Source of the DNA: a virus | Virus record (IMG/VR): IMGVR_UViG_3300017917_003409 | Location: 1 to 45,549 of that record | DNA: 45,549 nt | Reading direction: 5' to 3' (one strand) | Part shown: piece by piece, positions 1 to 8,291 of the stretch | Layout: the number at the start of each line of letters is the position of its first letter | Position numbering within the stretch: the stretch's first letter is position 1 | The notes under the pieces: generated by a model | Told to the model about the DNA's origin: nothing | Databases searched by the model: none | The model's input: the letters and a program-made list of their open reading frames with translations, nothing else | Program-made: the position numbers and the translations under genes

Positions 1-835
1 CAGCATGTATAGCATCGGCGAATTTCTTAGCCTGTGCAATATCAGGTGTACTAGTTTCGAACCATAAGAGATCAGCGTAAGGGGCATAAGCAAGACCTCG
101 GCTAATACAAGCATCAATGCCGTTTTTAAATTTGTAAAAACCTTCTTCAGTGCGTTCATCAATAATAAAATCCTTGTCCAGCGGATCATGGTCGCTGGTG
201 ATCAATGTTGCTGATTCTGCATCGGTGCGAGCCATGATAACTGTGTCGACACCTGCTACATCAGCAGCCAGTCTAGCAGCGTTGAGAGTTCTAATCATTT
301 GTGACGTCGGAACTAGAACCTTGCCACCCAAGTGGCCGCATTTCTTCTCGCTCGCCAATTGATCTTCAAAGTGTACACCTGCGGCACCTGCTTCGATCAT
401 GGCTGTCATGAGTTCGTATGCGTTTAGAGCACCGCCAAAGCCTGCTTCGGCATCAGCAACGATGGGCAGGAAGTAGTCAACATCGGTCTTTCCTTCGCTG
501 TATTCAATTTGATCAGCACGACGGAAAGCGTTGTTGATGCCTTTGACCACACGAGGTACTGAGTCTACTGGATACAAGCTTTGGTCTGGATAAGTTTGAT
601 TGCTGGTATTGTTTGCAGCAGCCACTTGCCAACCGCTCAAGTAAATTGCCTTGAGACCTGCCTTGGCATGTTGCACAGCCATTTGACCATTGTAAGCACC
701 TAGTGTGTTTACATAGGGCTCGTTGGCCAACAGTTCGCGAAGCTTTGCAGCACCACGCTTGGCCAATGTGTGTTCAACTTGAACAGAGCCTTGCAAGCGG
801 CGGACTGTTTCTGGTGTGTAGTTACGTTTTTTCAT
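1..835 (-). CDS. aceA: Isocitrate lyase, 3' end cut by window edge
   Basis: Isocitrate lyase splits isocitrate into glyoxylate and succinate, the first step of the glyoxylate shunt. The 278 visible residues follow the bacterial family closely: the [27 protein letters not shown] and [17 protein letters not shown] blocks are present, and the catalytic signature KKCGHL lies at about residues 164-169 with Cys166 (Cys195 in E. coli AceA). The N-terminus is about 28 residues shorter than E. coli AceA; it begins just before the family's conserved Y-x-x-E-x-V-x-x-L-x-GSV block. The ATG at 835 follows a TAAGGA ribosome site, only 8 bases after the nrdA stop, so the two genes are probably co-transcribed. 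No malate synthase is visible. The C-terminal third lies outside the window, so completeness is unknown. Identification is firm; its role in a phage is inference. Confidence 0.95.
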   Translation of the reverse strand, partial: MKKRNYTPETVRRLQGSVQVEHTLAKRGAAKLRELLANEPYVNTLGAYNGQMAVQHAKAGLKAIYLSGWQVAAANNTSNQTYPDQSLYPVDSVPRVVKGINNAFRRADQIEYSEGKTDVDYFLPIVADAEAGFGGALNAYELMTAMIEAGAAGVHFEDQLASEKKCGHLGGKVLVPTSQMIRTLNAARLAADVAGVDTVIMARTDAESATLITSDHDPLDKDFIIDERTEEGFYKFKNGIDACISRGLAYAPYADLLWFETSTPDIAQAKKFADAIHA

Positions 836-843
836 TTGTTTCC

Positions 844-3162
844 TTAAAGTTTACAAGCTTCGCAGTCTTCTTCGTTATCAAAGTCAATTGCTTCTAAAGG
901 TGCTGCTGCATCTTCTTGCTGCTTACTGCCTTGCTTGTTGATCAAGCTGTAGTAGAATGTCTTGATACCCCAATAATGTGCCAACATAAGATTCTTGGCA
1001 ATCAGTGTGGTAGGTACTTTGCGTTCAGCAAAGTGTGCAGGATTATAAAAAGTGTTGGTACTGATACTTTGATCAACATAAGCCTGCAACACAGCAGCAG
1101 TCTTTAGATAGCCAACACAATCAGTTTGTTCCCACATCAGCTGATATTTGTTCTTGAGTCGGTGATATTCAGGAACAACTTGTGTAAAGCTGCCTGCTTT
1201 GCTTTCCTTGGTCGAAATCAAGCTCATGGGCATTTCGATACCGTTGGTTGAGTTGATCACAACCGAGCTAGACTCCACAGGGGCAATGGCCATTAATGTA
1301 GCGTTACGCACACCATATGCTCGCATTTCGGCACGTAGACCTTCCCAGTTCAATTCAGGGCTGAAACTAGTAAGTTCGTCTACACCCTTAGATCTACGTT
1401 CCCAAGGAAAGATACCTTGACCATAAAAAGTTTTATCTGAATCTTTGCAACGGCCACGTTCCTTAGCAAGTTCCACAGTGGCTTCAGTAAGATAGAACGC
1501 CTGATGTTCCATCCAACTCTTGACTTCAGCAAGTGCATCCGACTCACCGTATTGTAGACCTCGCTTGGCGTGCCAGTAAGCAAGATTAGTAATTCCAATG
1601 CCCAGAGGTTGGATCTCTTGATTGGATAACTCGCTTTGAATTGAGAGAAAGTCCTGGTAGTCAAGGATGTTGCACAGGCTTCGCTGCAAAATACGGCAAG
1701 CACGACGCATATCCTCCGGATGACGGAACGCACCCCAGTTGATCGAGCCAAGAGTGCAGAGTGCAATACGCCCTTCTGGATCGTCCAGGCGTTTGAAAGG
1801 TCTTGTAGGAAGTAAGATTTCACAGCAAAGATTACTTTGATAGATTGTATGATACTCAGGATCAAATGGTCCTTGGTTCATTACGTTGTCAATGAACACA
1901 AGATAGATACGACCTGTGTCTGTGCGTTCTTTGAGAATGCCGCCTTTGAACACTTCCTCAGCTGGCATGGTTTTCTTTCTCAACTTAGAATCAGCTTCGT
2001 ATTTGACATAAAGCTCTTCAAACTTTGCTGTGTCTTTGTAGAACGATTCGTAAAGGTCCGGTACTTCATTGGGGTCAAAGAAAGTGATATTCTCTTTGTT
2101 TTTAAATCTACGCCAAAAGAAAGCAGATAGCACAACTCCGTAGTCCATATGACGGACTCGAGTTTCTTCGGTTCCTTGATTGTTCTTGAGAACAATGAGA
2201 TCATCGAACTGATGATGCCATATGGGATAAAAAACAGTCGCACTTGCATTACGGATACCACCTTGTGAGCACGAGCGTAGATCACCAAACCACTTTTTAA
2301 GGAATGGGATCATGCCTGTGTGCATGATCTCGCCACCACGAATAGGTGAGCCGAGTGGACGCAGGCGCCCAATCTCTAAACCAATGCCAGCACGTTTGCT
2401 AGCATACTTGGCCATCATTTCGCCACTAGCAAAAATGCTATCAAGGTCATCGTCGCTACGAATGAGAACACAGGATGAAAATTGCTTAGTGGGAGTACCA
2501 AGGCCTGCAAGCACAGGAGTAGCCAAAGTAAAAAGCCCATCACTTGCCGCATTGTAGTACTCCTTGATTAGTCGCATACGAGCTGACTGTGGCTCTTCTT
2601 TGTGCATCACAGTGGCAGCAGCAATCATATAACGCACCTGCGGCGTTTCGTAAATTTGTCCTGTGGCACGATTGCGGACAAGATATTTTTCAATCAATTG
2701 CTCAATGGCTGCATAGCTGTATTGCTCGTCCTTTGAGTGATCAATGAACTCGTCCATTCGGTTCCACTCATCTTCACTGTACCACTCTAAGAGCTCATTT
2801 GTATACAAACCGGCTTCGATGTTGCGTTTGACAATATCGTATAGCCTGGGAGGTTTGTAGTCTCCATAAACATCTTTACGCAACATGCTCAAACGCTGTT
2901 TGCCCGCTACGTATTGATAGTTTGTGTGTCCTACATCTGGATTAGATTCAACGTCAATTAGATCTACAATAGCACGTAAGGTAATGCCGTCTATTTCTTT
3001 GGTACTAATTCCGTCGTAAAAGTGAAGTTGAGCTTTGATTTCTACCATCGACTGGCTCACGTCCGCTATACCTGAACAAACTTTTGCAATTTGTCCTTGC
3101 CATTTTTCCAACGCCAACGGCTCGCGAGTTCCGTCACGCTTCAAAACAGTGATTTGTTTCAT
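844..3162 (-). CDS. nrdA: Class I ribonucleoside-diphosphate reductase, alpha subunit
   Basis: The protein reduces ribonucleoside diphosphates to deoxy forms for phage DNA synthesis. At 772 aa it is full length (E. coli NrdA is 761 aa). An ATP-cone-like N-terminus ([11 protein letters not shown]) is followed by the catalytic barrel. The redox pair Cys231 (SSCVLI) and Cys469 (ALCTLG), the active-site triad Asn444-x-Cys446-x-Glu448 (NLCCE), the paired tyrosines near the C-terminus (TFYYSL) and the C-terminal CEAC redox tail are all visible, so the enzyme looks functional. It needs a radical-bearing NrdB partner, which is not in this window; the position after nrdA is taken by isocitrate lyase. 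An AAGG site precedes the ATG, two bases after the previous stop. Confidence 0.97.
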   Translation of the reverse strand: MKQITVLKRDGTREPLALEKWQGQIAKVCSGIADVSQSMVEIKAQLHFYDGISTKEIDGITLRAIVDLIDVESNPDVGHTNYQYVAGKQRLSMLRKDVYGDYKPPRLYDIVKRNIEAGLYTNELLEWYSEDEWNRMDEFIDHSKDEQYSYAAIEQLIEKYLVRNRATGQIYETPQVRYMIAAATVMHKEEPQSARMRLIKEYYNAASDGLFTLATPVLAGLGTPTKQFSSCVLIRSDDDLDSIFASGEMMAKYASKRAGIGLEIGRLRPLGSPIRGGEIMHTGMIPFLKKWFGDLRSCSQGGIRNASATVFYPIWHHQFDDLIVLKNNQGTEETRVRHMDYGVVLSAFFWRRFKNKENITFFDPNEVPDLYESFYKDTAKFEELYVKYEADSKLRKKTMPAEEVFKGGILKERTDTGRIYLVFIDNVMNQGPFDPEYHTIYQSNLCCEILLPTRPFKRLDDPEGRIALCTLGSINWGAFRHPEDMRRACRILQRSLCNILDYQDFLSIQSELSNQEIQPLGIGITNLAYWHAKRGLQYGESDALAEVKSWMEHQAFYLTEATVELAKERGRCKDSDKTFYGQGIFPWERRSKGVDELTSFSPELNWEGLRAEMRAYGVRNATLMAIAPVESSSVVINSTNGIEMPMSLISTKESKAGSFTQVVPEYHRLKNKYQLMWEQTDCVGYLKTAAVLQAYVDQSISTNTFYNPAHFAERKVPTTLIAKNLMLAHYWGIKTFYYSLINKQGSKQQEDAAAPLEAIDFDNEEDCEACKL

Positions 3163-3164
3163 TT

Positions 3165-3593
3165 TTACCTTAATTGTATTTTTAATTGTTGCTGTGTAAT
3201 GCAGTGTCGAGGATTTTTCTTATCCCCTGGGTTGATATTTACAATAGTTTCCGGATCCCAATTCAATATATATTTCTCATTGTCGATCAGGACTAAATTG
3301 TCTCCGCCAACCTCGATCAACTCAGAATCTTGTATATCTGGGTGATCTATCAATGTAATAGTATACAACATTCCCAGGCCTCTTGCAAGACCACAATAGA
3401 TATTATCGTCTAGTAGTTGCCAAGGATCGGGCCAATCTGCTCGATCGTCCCAGTGCAAATGGTAAGGAATCCACGGCGTCTTAAACCACCAAGAATTGAT
3501 TGCACCAAGTGCTTGAATTTTATCTAAATTGGCGGCTTGCTTCCTGAGCTCATTCCAAGAAGCAAGCCTGTTTGAAAAATCTTTAGGCCACAT
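3165..3593 (-). CDS. Conserved T4-like hypothetical protein (142 aa)
   Basis: I recognise no function. The protein is soluble-looking and rich in Trp and Asp (SWWFKTPWIPYHLHWDD, then WPDPWQLLDD), and I recall similar small proteins in T4-like marine and freshwater phages, without a known role. Its ATG shares a base with the tailspike stop codon (TAATG), so translation is probably coupled to that gene, and it ends two bases before nrdA. There is no signal peptide or membrane segment. Placement between a tailspike and nrdA does not settle its role. Confidence 0.75.
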   Translation of the reverse strand: MWPKDFSNRLASWNELRKQAANLDKIQALGAINSWWFKTPWIPYHLHWDDRADWPDPWQLLDDNIYCGLARGLGMLYTITLIDHPDIQDSELIEVGGDNLVLIDNEKYILNWDPETIVNINPGDKKNPRHCITQQQLKIQLR

Positions 3594-5347
3594 TAACCGA
3601 GATTAGTAATTGAATATTTGATGGATCCGTTGATGCCTGTGTTAGAAGCAGTGTATGCAATAGTAACAGTGCCAGTGTTGTCAGTAGCAGTTAAAGTGAC
3701 GCCAGTGGAACTATTTTCAACATAGTCGTCAGTATACACAAATCCTGTGCCACTTGCAACAGTGAGTGTTCCGCTGCGATAGCTGGTGTCTCGAATTATG
3801 GTATAATCCACTTTGAATGCTTTGATACCGTTGCCACCAGAGTTGGTAACAATTACAAGGTTTGCGCCAGCATTATTCAAAATTGTGTCTTGAATGCCTG
3901 CAGTTCTGCTATAGGTACCAAGATCAAGTGTGTTGGCCAGTCCAGTGACTTGAACATTGTTTTGATAAAAACTTAGAGCACGAGAGTTCATGCTCATGGC
4001 CATTGAGTTAGTATTGTTTAACTTAATTCGTGAATATGTTGTGGATTGTGTGTTATTTCTTACAAACATATCACCAACGCTGATATTGTTATTGGCATCA
4101 ATGTCGATGATTGCAGTTGCCGGACTAGCGTACCCTTGGAAATGATTACCTACATCGTAGAATGTGTTATACCCTGTGGCGTTGAGACTAACATTGGTTA
4201 TTACTATACCTTCGTTGTAGATATTATCAAACGTGTTTTGTAGAATTCTAACTCCAGTTGGTCCACCGTCAGTGGGACTAACATCACCAAGAACAATACC
4301 CTGGTGCAGGGTATCAAACAAACTATTGCTGATTGTTACGCCTTCTATTTGTTGATCTGTAGAAGTAGCATAATCAAACTTAGAAAAACTGCAACTATCC
4401 CAGACAATATTTCTGCAAACCAGACTGGGACTACTGATCCAACGTATTGCGGCAATGTCGTCGGTCGCTGTATTTAAATTTGCTTGTACCAGTGGGCCTT
4501 CGACAGCAACATCTTTAAAAATGCAATCTGGTGCTTTTTCAATCAGCACGCCATTTTGTATTACATTGGTCATAAATTTAATACCAGTGATCGAAATGTT
4601 GCCAGGTGAAGTTGCACCATTGGTAGCAATGTTCGTACCAGTTTGTTGCAAACTGTCAGCAGTTTGTACGATATATGCCGGCAAGGTTTCTGCAGCCCAG
4701 TATGTTCCATTTGTGACCAATGTTCCAATAGGAACACTGGCTAGACTTCGATAATACAATCCTCCAGAGCTAACAAGAACACCTGCAGAATATGCAATAG
4801 AAGATGTGTGCGGTTGCACATAAAAATAAATGATTGTGTTCTCTGAGCCTTCTCCATACAAAGTGGCATACGGAGGAATATCTAGGGTGTCAGTGATAAC
4901 GTATACACCTGCTGGAAAAAATATGCTGCGTCGAATTTGTGGGTTGCTTTGGCGGCAATAAATTTGATATAATGCACGATTGATATTGGAGTGAACGTCG
5001 GTGATACCGTCACCGGTGGCTCCAAAGTCTGAAATTACTGCATAACTGTCAAGTCTACGTTGCAAACTTTGACTGACAGGAGTACCCGATGTAGCACCAG
5101 TTTGTACAGTGTAACCTGCATTTTCGCCCTTGTAGGTATATTCTGTAGCAAAACTTAAAATATCAGAAAATTCTGTTAAGATTTCTGTGTTGCCTACAAC
5201 TGGCGCACCTTCTTCCAAGGTACCGTTGCCAATGAACAGTCTGCGTTGATCTGCTGCCCAACCCAACTCGGCTGATGCCAGCGGTTGCGGTAAATCTTCA
5301 ATTAAACCCTTGCGCTGGGTGATGCGTGAAATCTGTACTATTGCCAC
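3593..5347 (-). CDS. Tailspike/tail fibre with pectate-lyase-like beta helix
   Basis: A 584-aa adsorption protein. The first ~60 residues (VQISRITQRKG...ELGWAADQRRLFIGNG) resemble the small attachment domain found at the N-terminus of phage receptor-binding proteins such as Mtd. From about residue 80 the block DFGATGDGITD followed by IFFPAGVYVITDTL is the typical entry to the Pectate_lyase_3 right-handed beta helix, which binds or cuts polysaccharide. The middle and C-terminus are Asn/Thr/Ser-rich beta repeats. The chosen start is GTG at 5347, with AAGGA upstream; a TAAATA late-promoter-like box lies about 25 bases upstream. Polysaccharide depolymerase activity is plausible but catalytic residues cannot be assigned by eye. 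The following 142-aa gene is translationally coupled. Confidence 0.85.
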   Translation of the reverse strand: MAIVQISRITQRKGLIEDLPQPLASAELGWAADQRRLFIGNGTLEEGAPVVGNTEILTEFSDILSFATEYTYKGENAGYTVQTGATSGTPVSQSLQRRLDSYAVISDFGATGDGITDVHSNINRALYQIYCRQSNPQIRRSIFFPAGVYVITDTLDIPPYATLYGEGSENTIIYFYVQPHTSSIAYSAGVLVSSGGLYYRSLASVPIGTLVTNGTYWAAETLPAYIVQTADSLQQTGTNIATNGATSPGNISITGIKFMTNVIQNGVLIEKAPDCIFKDVAVEGPLVQANLNTATDDIAAIRWISSPSLVCRNIVWDSCSFSKFDYATSTDQQIEGVTISNSLFDTLHQGIVLGDVSPTDGGPTGVRILQNTFDNIYNEGIVITNVSLNATGYNTFYDVGNHFQGYASPATAIIDIDANNNISVGDMFVRNNTQSTTYSRIKLNNTNSMAMSMNSRALSFYQNNVQVTGLANTLDLGTYSRTAGIQDTILNNAGANLVIVTNSGGNGIKAFKVDYTIIRDTSYRSGTLTVASGTGFVYTDDYVENSSTGVTLTATDNTGTVTIAYTASNTGINGSIKYSITNLG

Positions 5348-5371
5348 TTTTGTGATCCTTGAGTGATCACA

Positions 5372-5378
5372 TATTTAG
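5372..5378 (-). promoter_or_regulatory. Late-promoter-like box for the tailspike
   Basis: CTAAATA on the minus strand, resembling the T4 late consensus TATAAATA. It overlaps the TAA stop of the upstream nuclease gene (ATGCGCTAAATA). The same ATGCGCTAAATAT string sits at the terminase stop near 41258-41270. The short leader also has a 6-bp inverted repeat (GTGATC/GATCAC, 5352-5370) that encloses and partly pairs the AAGGA ribosome site. Confidence 0.55.
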
Positions 5379-6085
5379 CGCATCAAATAGTATAACTCAA
5401 CTCGTTTCATCCACTCATTTGACCAGTATGCAAACTCGTCTTTTTGCACTTCAAACTCTAGATATTCAGGGGTAGAATAAGAGCCATCTGCCAACAGCTT
5501 GGGCTGGCAAGCCATTAAAATAACACCGTCTTCGATGTTGGTACCGTGCGTTTCGTTGTGTGCAGCAGCATAGGCAGCTAATTGTAGGAAATAATCCTCA
5601 ATCCACTCTCGCTTCTTGGGCTTGTTGGTTTGTTTAAAATCCATGATTGCAGGACGACCTTTCCACACACCCAACAAGTCTGTGGTACCTGCATATAACC
5701 CACTATAATACAACGGAACTTCAACACCCCAATACTCGTCAACGTGCTGTAGACCTTTGAGAATAATTTCTGCTGCCATGAACCAGCTGGGATGAGCATA
5801 CGGGTTGGAGGGCAAAGGTTTCATGTCTGCTGACATCACATAATGCTCTAAGTAGGCATGCATCCTTGTGCCACGATTTGCAGCTTCTGTGGTAATTTCC
5901 TGAGCACGTTTTTCGCCTACGGCCTTTTTCCAGTTGTCAAGAGCTTGGCGTTTTTCTTGTGGTTTTGTGCGGTCAAGAATGGTAGTAACCGAAGGTACTT
6001 TGCTGCCGTCAGGCAAACAGTAATGTCGCTTGCCGTCAATGGTAGTGCGGTCTAAAGGTGTGTAATTATAGCGTGGTGTAATCAT
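5375..6085 (-). CDS. PD-(D/E)XK superfamily nuclease (RecB/Cas4-like)
   Basis: A 236-aa nuclease of the type phages use in DNA recombination or host-DNA breakdown. The expected core is visible in order: RGTRMHAYLE with His76, VEVPL (Glu122), YAGTTDLLG with Asp136, PAIMDFKQTNK with Asp149-x-Lys151, and the QLAAYAAA helix with Gln168. The C-terminal four-cysteine Fe-S cluster of Cas4/AddB nucleases is not visible; only isolated cysteines occur. The ATG at 6085 shares a base with the stop of the preceding 55-aa gene (TAATG). It is the last gene of the 8272-5375 operon. Family is firm; substrate is not known. Confidence 0.88.
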   Translation of the reverse strand: MITPRYNYTPLDRTTIDGKRHYCLPDGSKVPSVTTILDRTKPQEKRQALDNWKKAVGEKRAQEITTEAANRGTRMHAYLEHYVMSADMKPLPSNPYAHPSWFMAAEIILKGLQHVDEYWGVEVPLYYSGLYAGTTDLLGVWKGRPAIMDFKQTNKPKKREWIEDYFLQLAAYAAAHNETHGTNIEDGVILMACQPKLLADGSYSTPEYLEFEVQKDEFAYWSNEWMKRVELYYLMR

Positions 6086-6252
6086 TAGATAACTTTGAAA
6101 AATTCTGCTTCGGTTAGTATTTGTTTTAATTGAGGAATAACTTTGGCATCGAGGACAACTTTGTAGCCTTCCCGGAGAGTAAAAACTAGCTTACCGTCTT
6201 TTACTTCTACAGTGCAGTATACATCACCTGCGGGCGTAACAATATTCCTCAT
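6085..6252 (-). CDS. Small conserved-position protein (55 aa)
   Basis: Reading the minus strand from the ATG at 6252 gives a 55-aa protein starting MRNIVTPAGDVY and ending EAEFFKVI. It looks like a small beta-strand-then-helix domain, with no membrane segment. Both ends are coupled: the ATG overlaps the dCMP deaminase stop (ATGA) and the stop overlaps the nuclease start (TAATG). This tight fit, and the absence of any other gene in the gap, are the main support. Function unknown. Confidence 0.7.
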   Translation of the reverse strand: MRNIVTPAGDVYCTVEVKDGKLVFTLREGYKVVLDAKVIPQLKQILTEAEFFKVI

Positions 6253-6680
6253 ATTTTGTTTACTTCAATTCCTGACTGCTGGAGAAAATTAACCCCAGAA
6301 TTATTCCTATACTCACTGCCAAACCAAACCCTACGAATACCAGATTGGTAGATAAGCTTGGCACAATCAAGGCAAGGAGCATGAGTAACAAATATATCAG
6401 CACCAACCCCGCTGTTATGGCTTCTAGCCAGCTTTGCAATCGCGTTTGATTCTGCATGCAATACCTCAGGTCTTGTGACCAAACTTGTTTGTTTTGTTTG
6501 TGGATCAGTCCACTCAAATTCACAGTTGTTGTCCCAACCTGCAGGCATGCCGTTGTAGCCGTAGCTGATCACTGTGTCATCTTTGACAATAACTGCACCT
6601 ACATGCAGACGTTGGGCATGGCTGAGTTCGGCTGTGCGACGAGCCCAGTCCATGTATAAATCAATGTATTTTTGTTTCAA
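6249..6680 (-). CDS. Deoxycytidylate (dCMP) deaminase
   Basis: The enzyme converts dCMP to dUMP, feeding dTMP synthesis. The zinc site of the family is complete: His75-Ala-Glu77 (VLHAESNAI) and Pro-Cys103-x-x-Cys106 (APCLDC). The GYNGMPAGWDNNCE block binds substrate in dCMP deaminases and separates it from RNA-editing relatives. The 143-aa length fits phage members. The start is TTG at 6680, overlapping the iscA-like stop as TTGA, which supports a coupled start; a later ATG at residue 10 would leave less of the first helix. It works in the same pathway as nrdA. Confidence 0.93.
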   Translation of the reverse strand: MKQKYIDLYMDWARRTAELSHAQRLHVGAVIVKDDTVISYGYNGMPAGWDNNCEFEWTDPQTKQTSLVTRPEVLHAESNAIAKLARSHNSGVGADIFVTHAPCLDCAKLIYQSGIRRVWFGSEYRNNSGVNFLQQSGIEVNKI

Positions 6681-7000
6681 ACTCTAAAACTTTCTCCGCA
6701 GCCGCAACGATCGCGTTCGTTGGGATTACGGAACTCAAAACCTTCGTTTAATCCATTACGCACATAGTCTATGGTTATACCGTATAGATAAGGCCTGTGT
6801 TTGGGATCCATAAAAACTCGTACCCCGTTGCTTTCGTGGTGTTCTACACAATGAGGATGTTCGTGGTCTTGATATTCTAACACATACGCAAGTCCAGAGC
6901 AACCTGTGGTTTTGACACCAATTCGAATTCCTAGTCCTTGGCCACGTTTTTGAATTTGTTGTTGTATTTTACGAGCAGCAATGTCAGTGACTGTGATCAT
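6677..7000 (-). CDS. iscA: IscA-type Fe-S cluster assembly protein
   Basis: A-type carrier of the ISC system, which passes iron or Fe-S clusters to client proteins. The three ligand cysteines are present: Cys34 in TTGCSGLAYVL, and Cys99 and Cys101 in the C-terminal CGCGESF. The length of 107 aa equals E. coli IscA, and the C-terminal GLNEGFEFRNPN...CGCGESF block is nearly that of E. coli. The segment between residues 44 and 60 is His-rich (DHEHPHCVEHH), unlike typical IscA. The gene overlaps the GNAT gene start-side by 17 bases and the deaminase by 4. IscU is encoded one gene upstream; no IscS, HscA or ferredoxin gene is visible. Confidence 0.95.
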   Translation of the reverse strand: MITVTDIAARKIQQQIQKRGQGLGIRIGVKTTGCSGLAYVLEYQDHEHPHCVEHHESNGVRVFMDPKHRPYLYGITIDYVRNGLNEGFEFRNPNERDRCGCGESFRV

Positions 7001-7559
7001 TTATCTTACCTGTCCAGTTTCGCAGCCAGGCACGTTGCAGACGCACAATGTCTGCTGCTAGTTCACCTTGTTCTCGAACAAAGTTTGTAGTGTAATCGAG
7101 CACAGTAGGATCGGGTAACTTTACTTTGGCAGTGAGTTCGTGCCCTGCTCTTTCCATGCTCTTGAGCCCGTGTTTGCGAGCCAAGTGTTGAATCTTTTGA
7201 TTTTCTGTAATGCAGTGCATGTACAAGACTTCGACGCCGTGTGTCTTGCCCCAATCAATCATGTGGTCCATGAGTTCGTTGGCAATGCCGCGTCCTTGAT
7301 ATTCTTTTTCAACGCTGACTGCCAACTCCCAATCCGAACCTTCGCGAGCTAGGTGCCCAAATCCTACAATTCGATTGTCTGTGTAGTATGTAAAGATGTG
7401 ATGATCATCCCGATGATACAGGATGTTGAGAATTATAGAATCAATGGTTCCTGCAGATGCAGCGAAACCAAACCTAGTGTAACGATCTTCGTTTGTTAGG
7501 TTTTTTAAATGCTCGGCGTATTCTTTGAGATATTCAATGCGGCTGTGCTGTATTTTCAT
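6984..7559 (-). CDS. GNAT-family N-acetyltransferase
   Basis: A 191-aa protein with the GNAT acetyl-CoA loop YQGRGIANELM at about residues 107-117 (Q/R-x-x-G-x-G/A), preceded by the WELAVSVEKE strand and followed by a helix and VEVLYMHCITEN strand. About 40 residues after the core domain (from LPDPTVLDYT) form an extra helical tail. The substrate cannot be read from sequence. It sits between iscU (26-base overlap) and iscA (17-base overlap), which is unusual for ISC loci and suggests it is co-expressed with them. Possible targets include a host protein, a phage protein or a small amine. Confidence 0.85.
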   Translation of the reverse strand: MKIQHSRIEYLKEYAEHLKNLTNEDRYTRFGFAASAGTIDSIILNILYHRDDHHIFTYYTDNRIVGFGHLAREGSDWELAVSVEKEYQGRGIANELMDHMIDWGKTHGVEVLYMHCITENQKIQHLARKHGLKSMERAGHELTAKVKLPDPTVLDYTTNFVREQGELAADIVRLQRAWLRNWTGKINDHSH

Positions 7560-7929
7560 GACGTTTTTTATAATCTTCTACAGCCGCTTTGATTGCATCT
7601 TCAGCAAGGATTGAACAATGGATTTTGACTGGGGGCAGGGCAAGTTCTTCAGCAATCTGGCTATTTTTAAGAGCTGCGGCTTCGTCCAACGTTTTGCCTT
7701 TAACCCACTCGGTAACAAGACTACTGGATGCAATCGCACTTCCGCAACCGTAGGTTTTGAACCTGGCATCAGTGATAACTCCGTCTTCAACTTTGATTTG
7801 CAATTTCATAACGTCACCGCAGGCAGGTGCACCGACCATACCGGTACCAACAGTGGGATCGTCTTTGGCAAAGCTACCCACGTTGCGTGGGTTTTCATAA
7901 TGATCGATAACTTGATTACTGTAAGCCAT
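7534..7929 (-). CDS. iscU: IscU Fe-S cluster scaffold protein
   Basis: IscU is the scaffold on which IscS and iron build [2Fe-2S] clusters. The 131-aa protein keeps the three cluster cysteines Cys37 (GAPACGDVM), Cys62 (YGCGSAIASSS) and Cys105 (KIHCSILAED), plus Asp39 and His104. It also keeps the LPPVK motif (98-102) that binds the HscA chaperone. By eye it is very close to E. coli IscU along its whole length, so it should plug into the host ISC machinery. It overlaps the His-rich gene by 14 bases and the GNAT gene by 26. The close match suggests a proteobacterial origin. Confidence 0.97.
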   Translation of the reverse strand: MAYSNQVIDHYENPRNVGSFAKDDPTVGTGMVGAPACGDVMKLQIKVEDGVITDARFKTYGCGSAIASSSLVTEWVKGKTLDEAAALKNSQIAEELALPPVKIHCSILAEDAIKAAVEDYKKRHENTAQPH

Positions 7930-8224
7930 TTTGTACTAATACCCATCGATAACAATTGCAGTTGGCATCCAACAACTGCTCATAACGATATCCCATTGGA
8001 GGCACTGGCAAGGTTTGGGGAATGTTGTAAACCACTGGCGGTGGAGGAGGAGGGGTCGCTGCTCGTGTGGCTCCGTACACTACCAAACCACCAATCACTG
8101 CTGGTGCTACCCAGCCCCAGTCGTTGCCGCCGTGGTGATGATGATGGTGGCGATAACCATGATAAGGACCTGCTTGTGCAGCCGCACAGCTCAGAGCAAA
8201 AAACAAAACAAGCAATTTTTTCAT
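7916..8224 (-). CDS. Small exported His-rich protein
   Basis: A 102-aa protein with a clear Sec signal peptide (MKKLLVLFFALSCAAAQA, cleavage probably after AQA). A run of six histidines follows (GYRHHHHHHGG), then a glycine-zipper-like hydrophobic stretch (WVAPAVIGGLVVYGATRA), a six-proline run, and a C-terminal domain with CNC (LLDANCNCYRWVLV). The His run and Cys pair could bind metal in the periplasm; this is inference. It is the first gene after the 8244-8272 promoter, with AGGAG before the ATG, and overlaps iscU. The form is that of a bacterial envelope protein rather than a virion part, suggesting a host-derived gene. Confidence 0.85.
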   Translation of the reverse strand: MKKLLVLFFALSCAAAQAGPYHGYRHHHHHHGGNDWGWVAPAVIGGLVVYGATRAATPPPPPPVVYNIPQTLPVPPMGYRYEQLLDANCNCYRWVLVQNGLQ

Positions 8225-8243
8225 TTGCGACTCCTATGTAGAT

Positions 8244-8272
8244 AGTATACTACAATAACGTTATTGAGTCAA
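8244..8272 (-). promoter_or_regulatory. Sigma70-type promoter of the His-rich/iscU operon with palindrome in spacer
   Basis: Minus strand TTGACT, 17-base spacer, TATACT. The predicted start (about 8237) leaves a short leader with AGGAG. The spacer contains a perfect 14-base palindrome, CAATAACGTTATTG (8253-8266), positioned as an operator would be. A repressor or activator site is inference. Confidence 0.8.
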
Positions 8273-8291
8273 TGTTGGTTGACCCAAAAGA

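Noticed and set aside
8170-8200. His6 run as a cloning-vector tag
   Set aside because: It lies inside a protein with a natural signal peptide and mixed CAC/CAT codons, not next to vector sequence.
7618-8241. Long plus-strand ORF opposite iscU and the His-rich gene
   Set aside because: No similarity or ribosome site; it is the antisense shadow of two well-supported genes.
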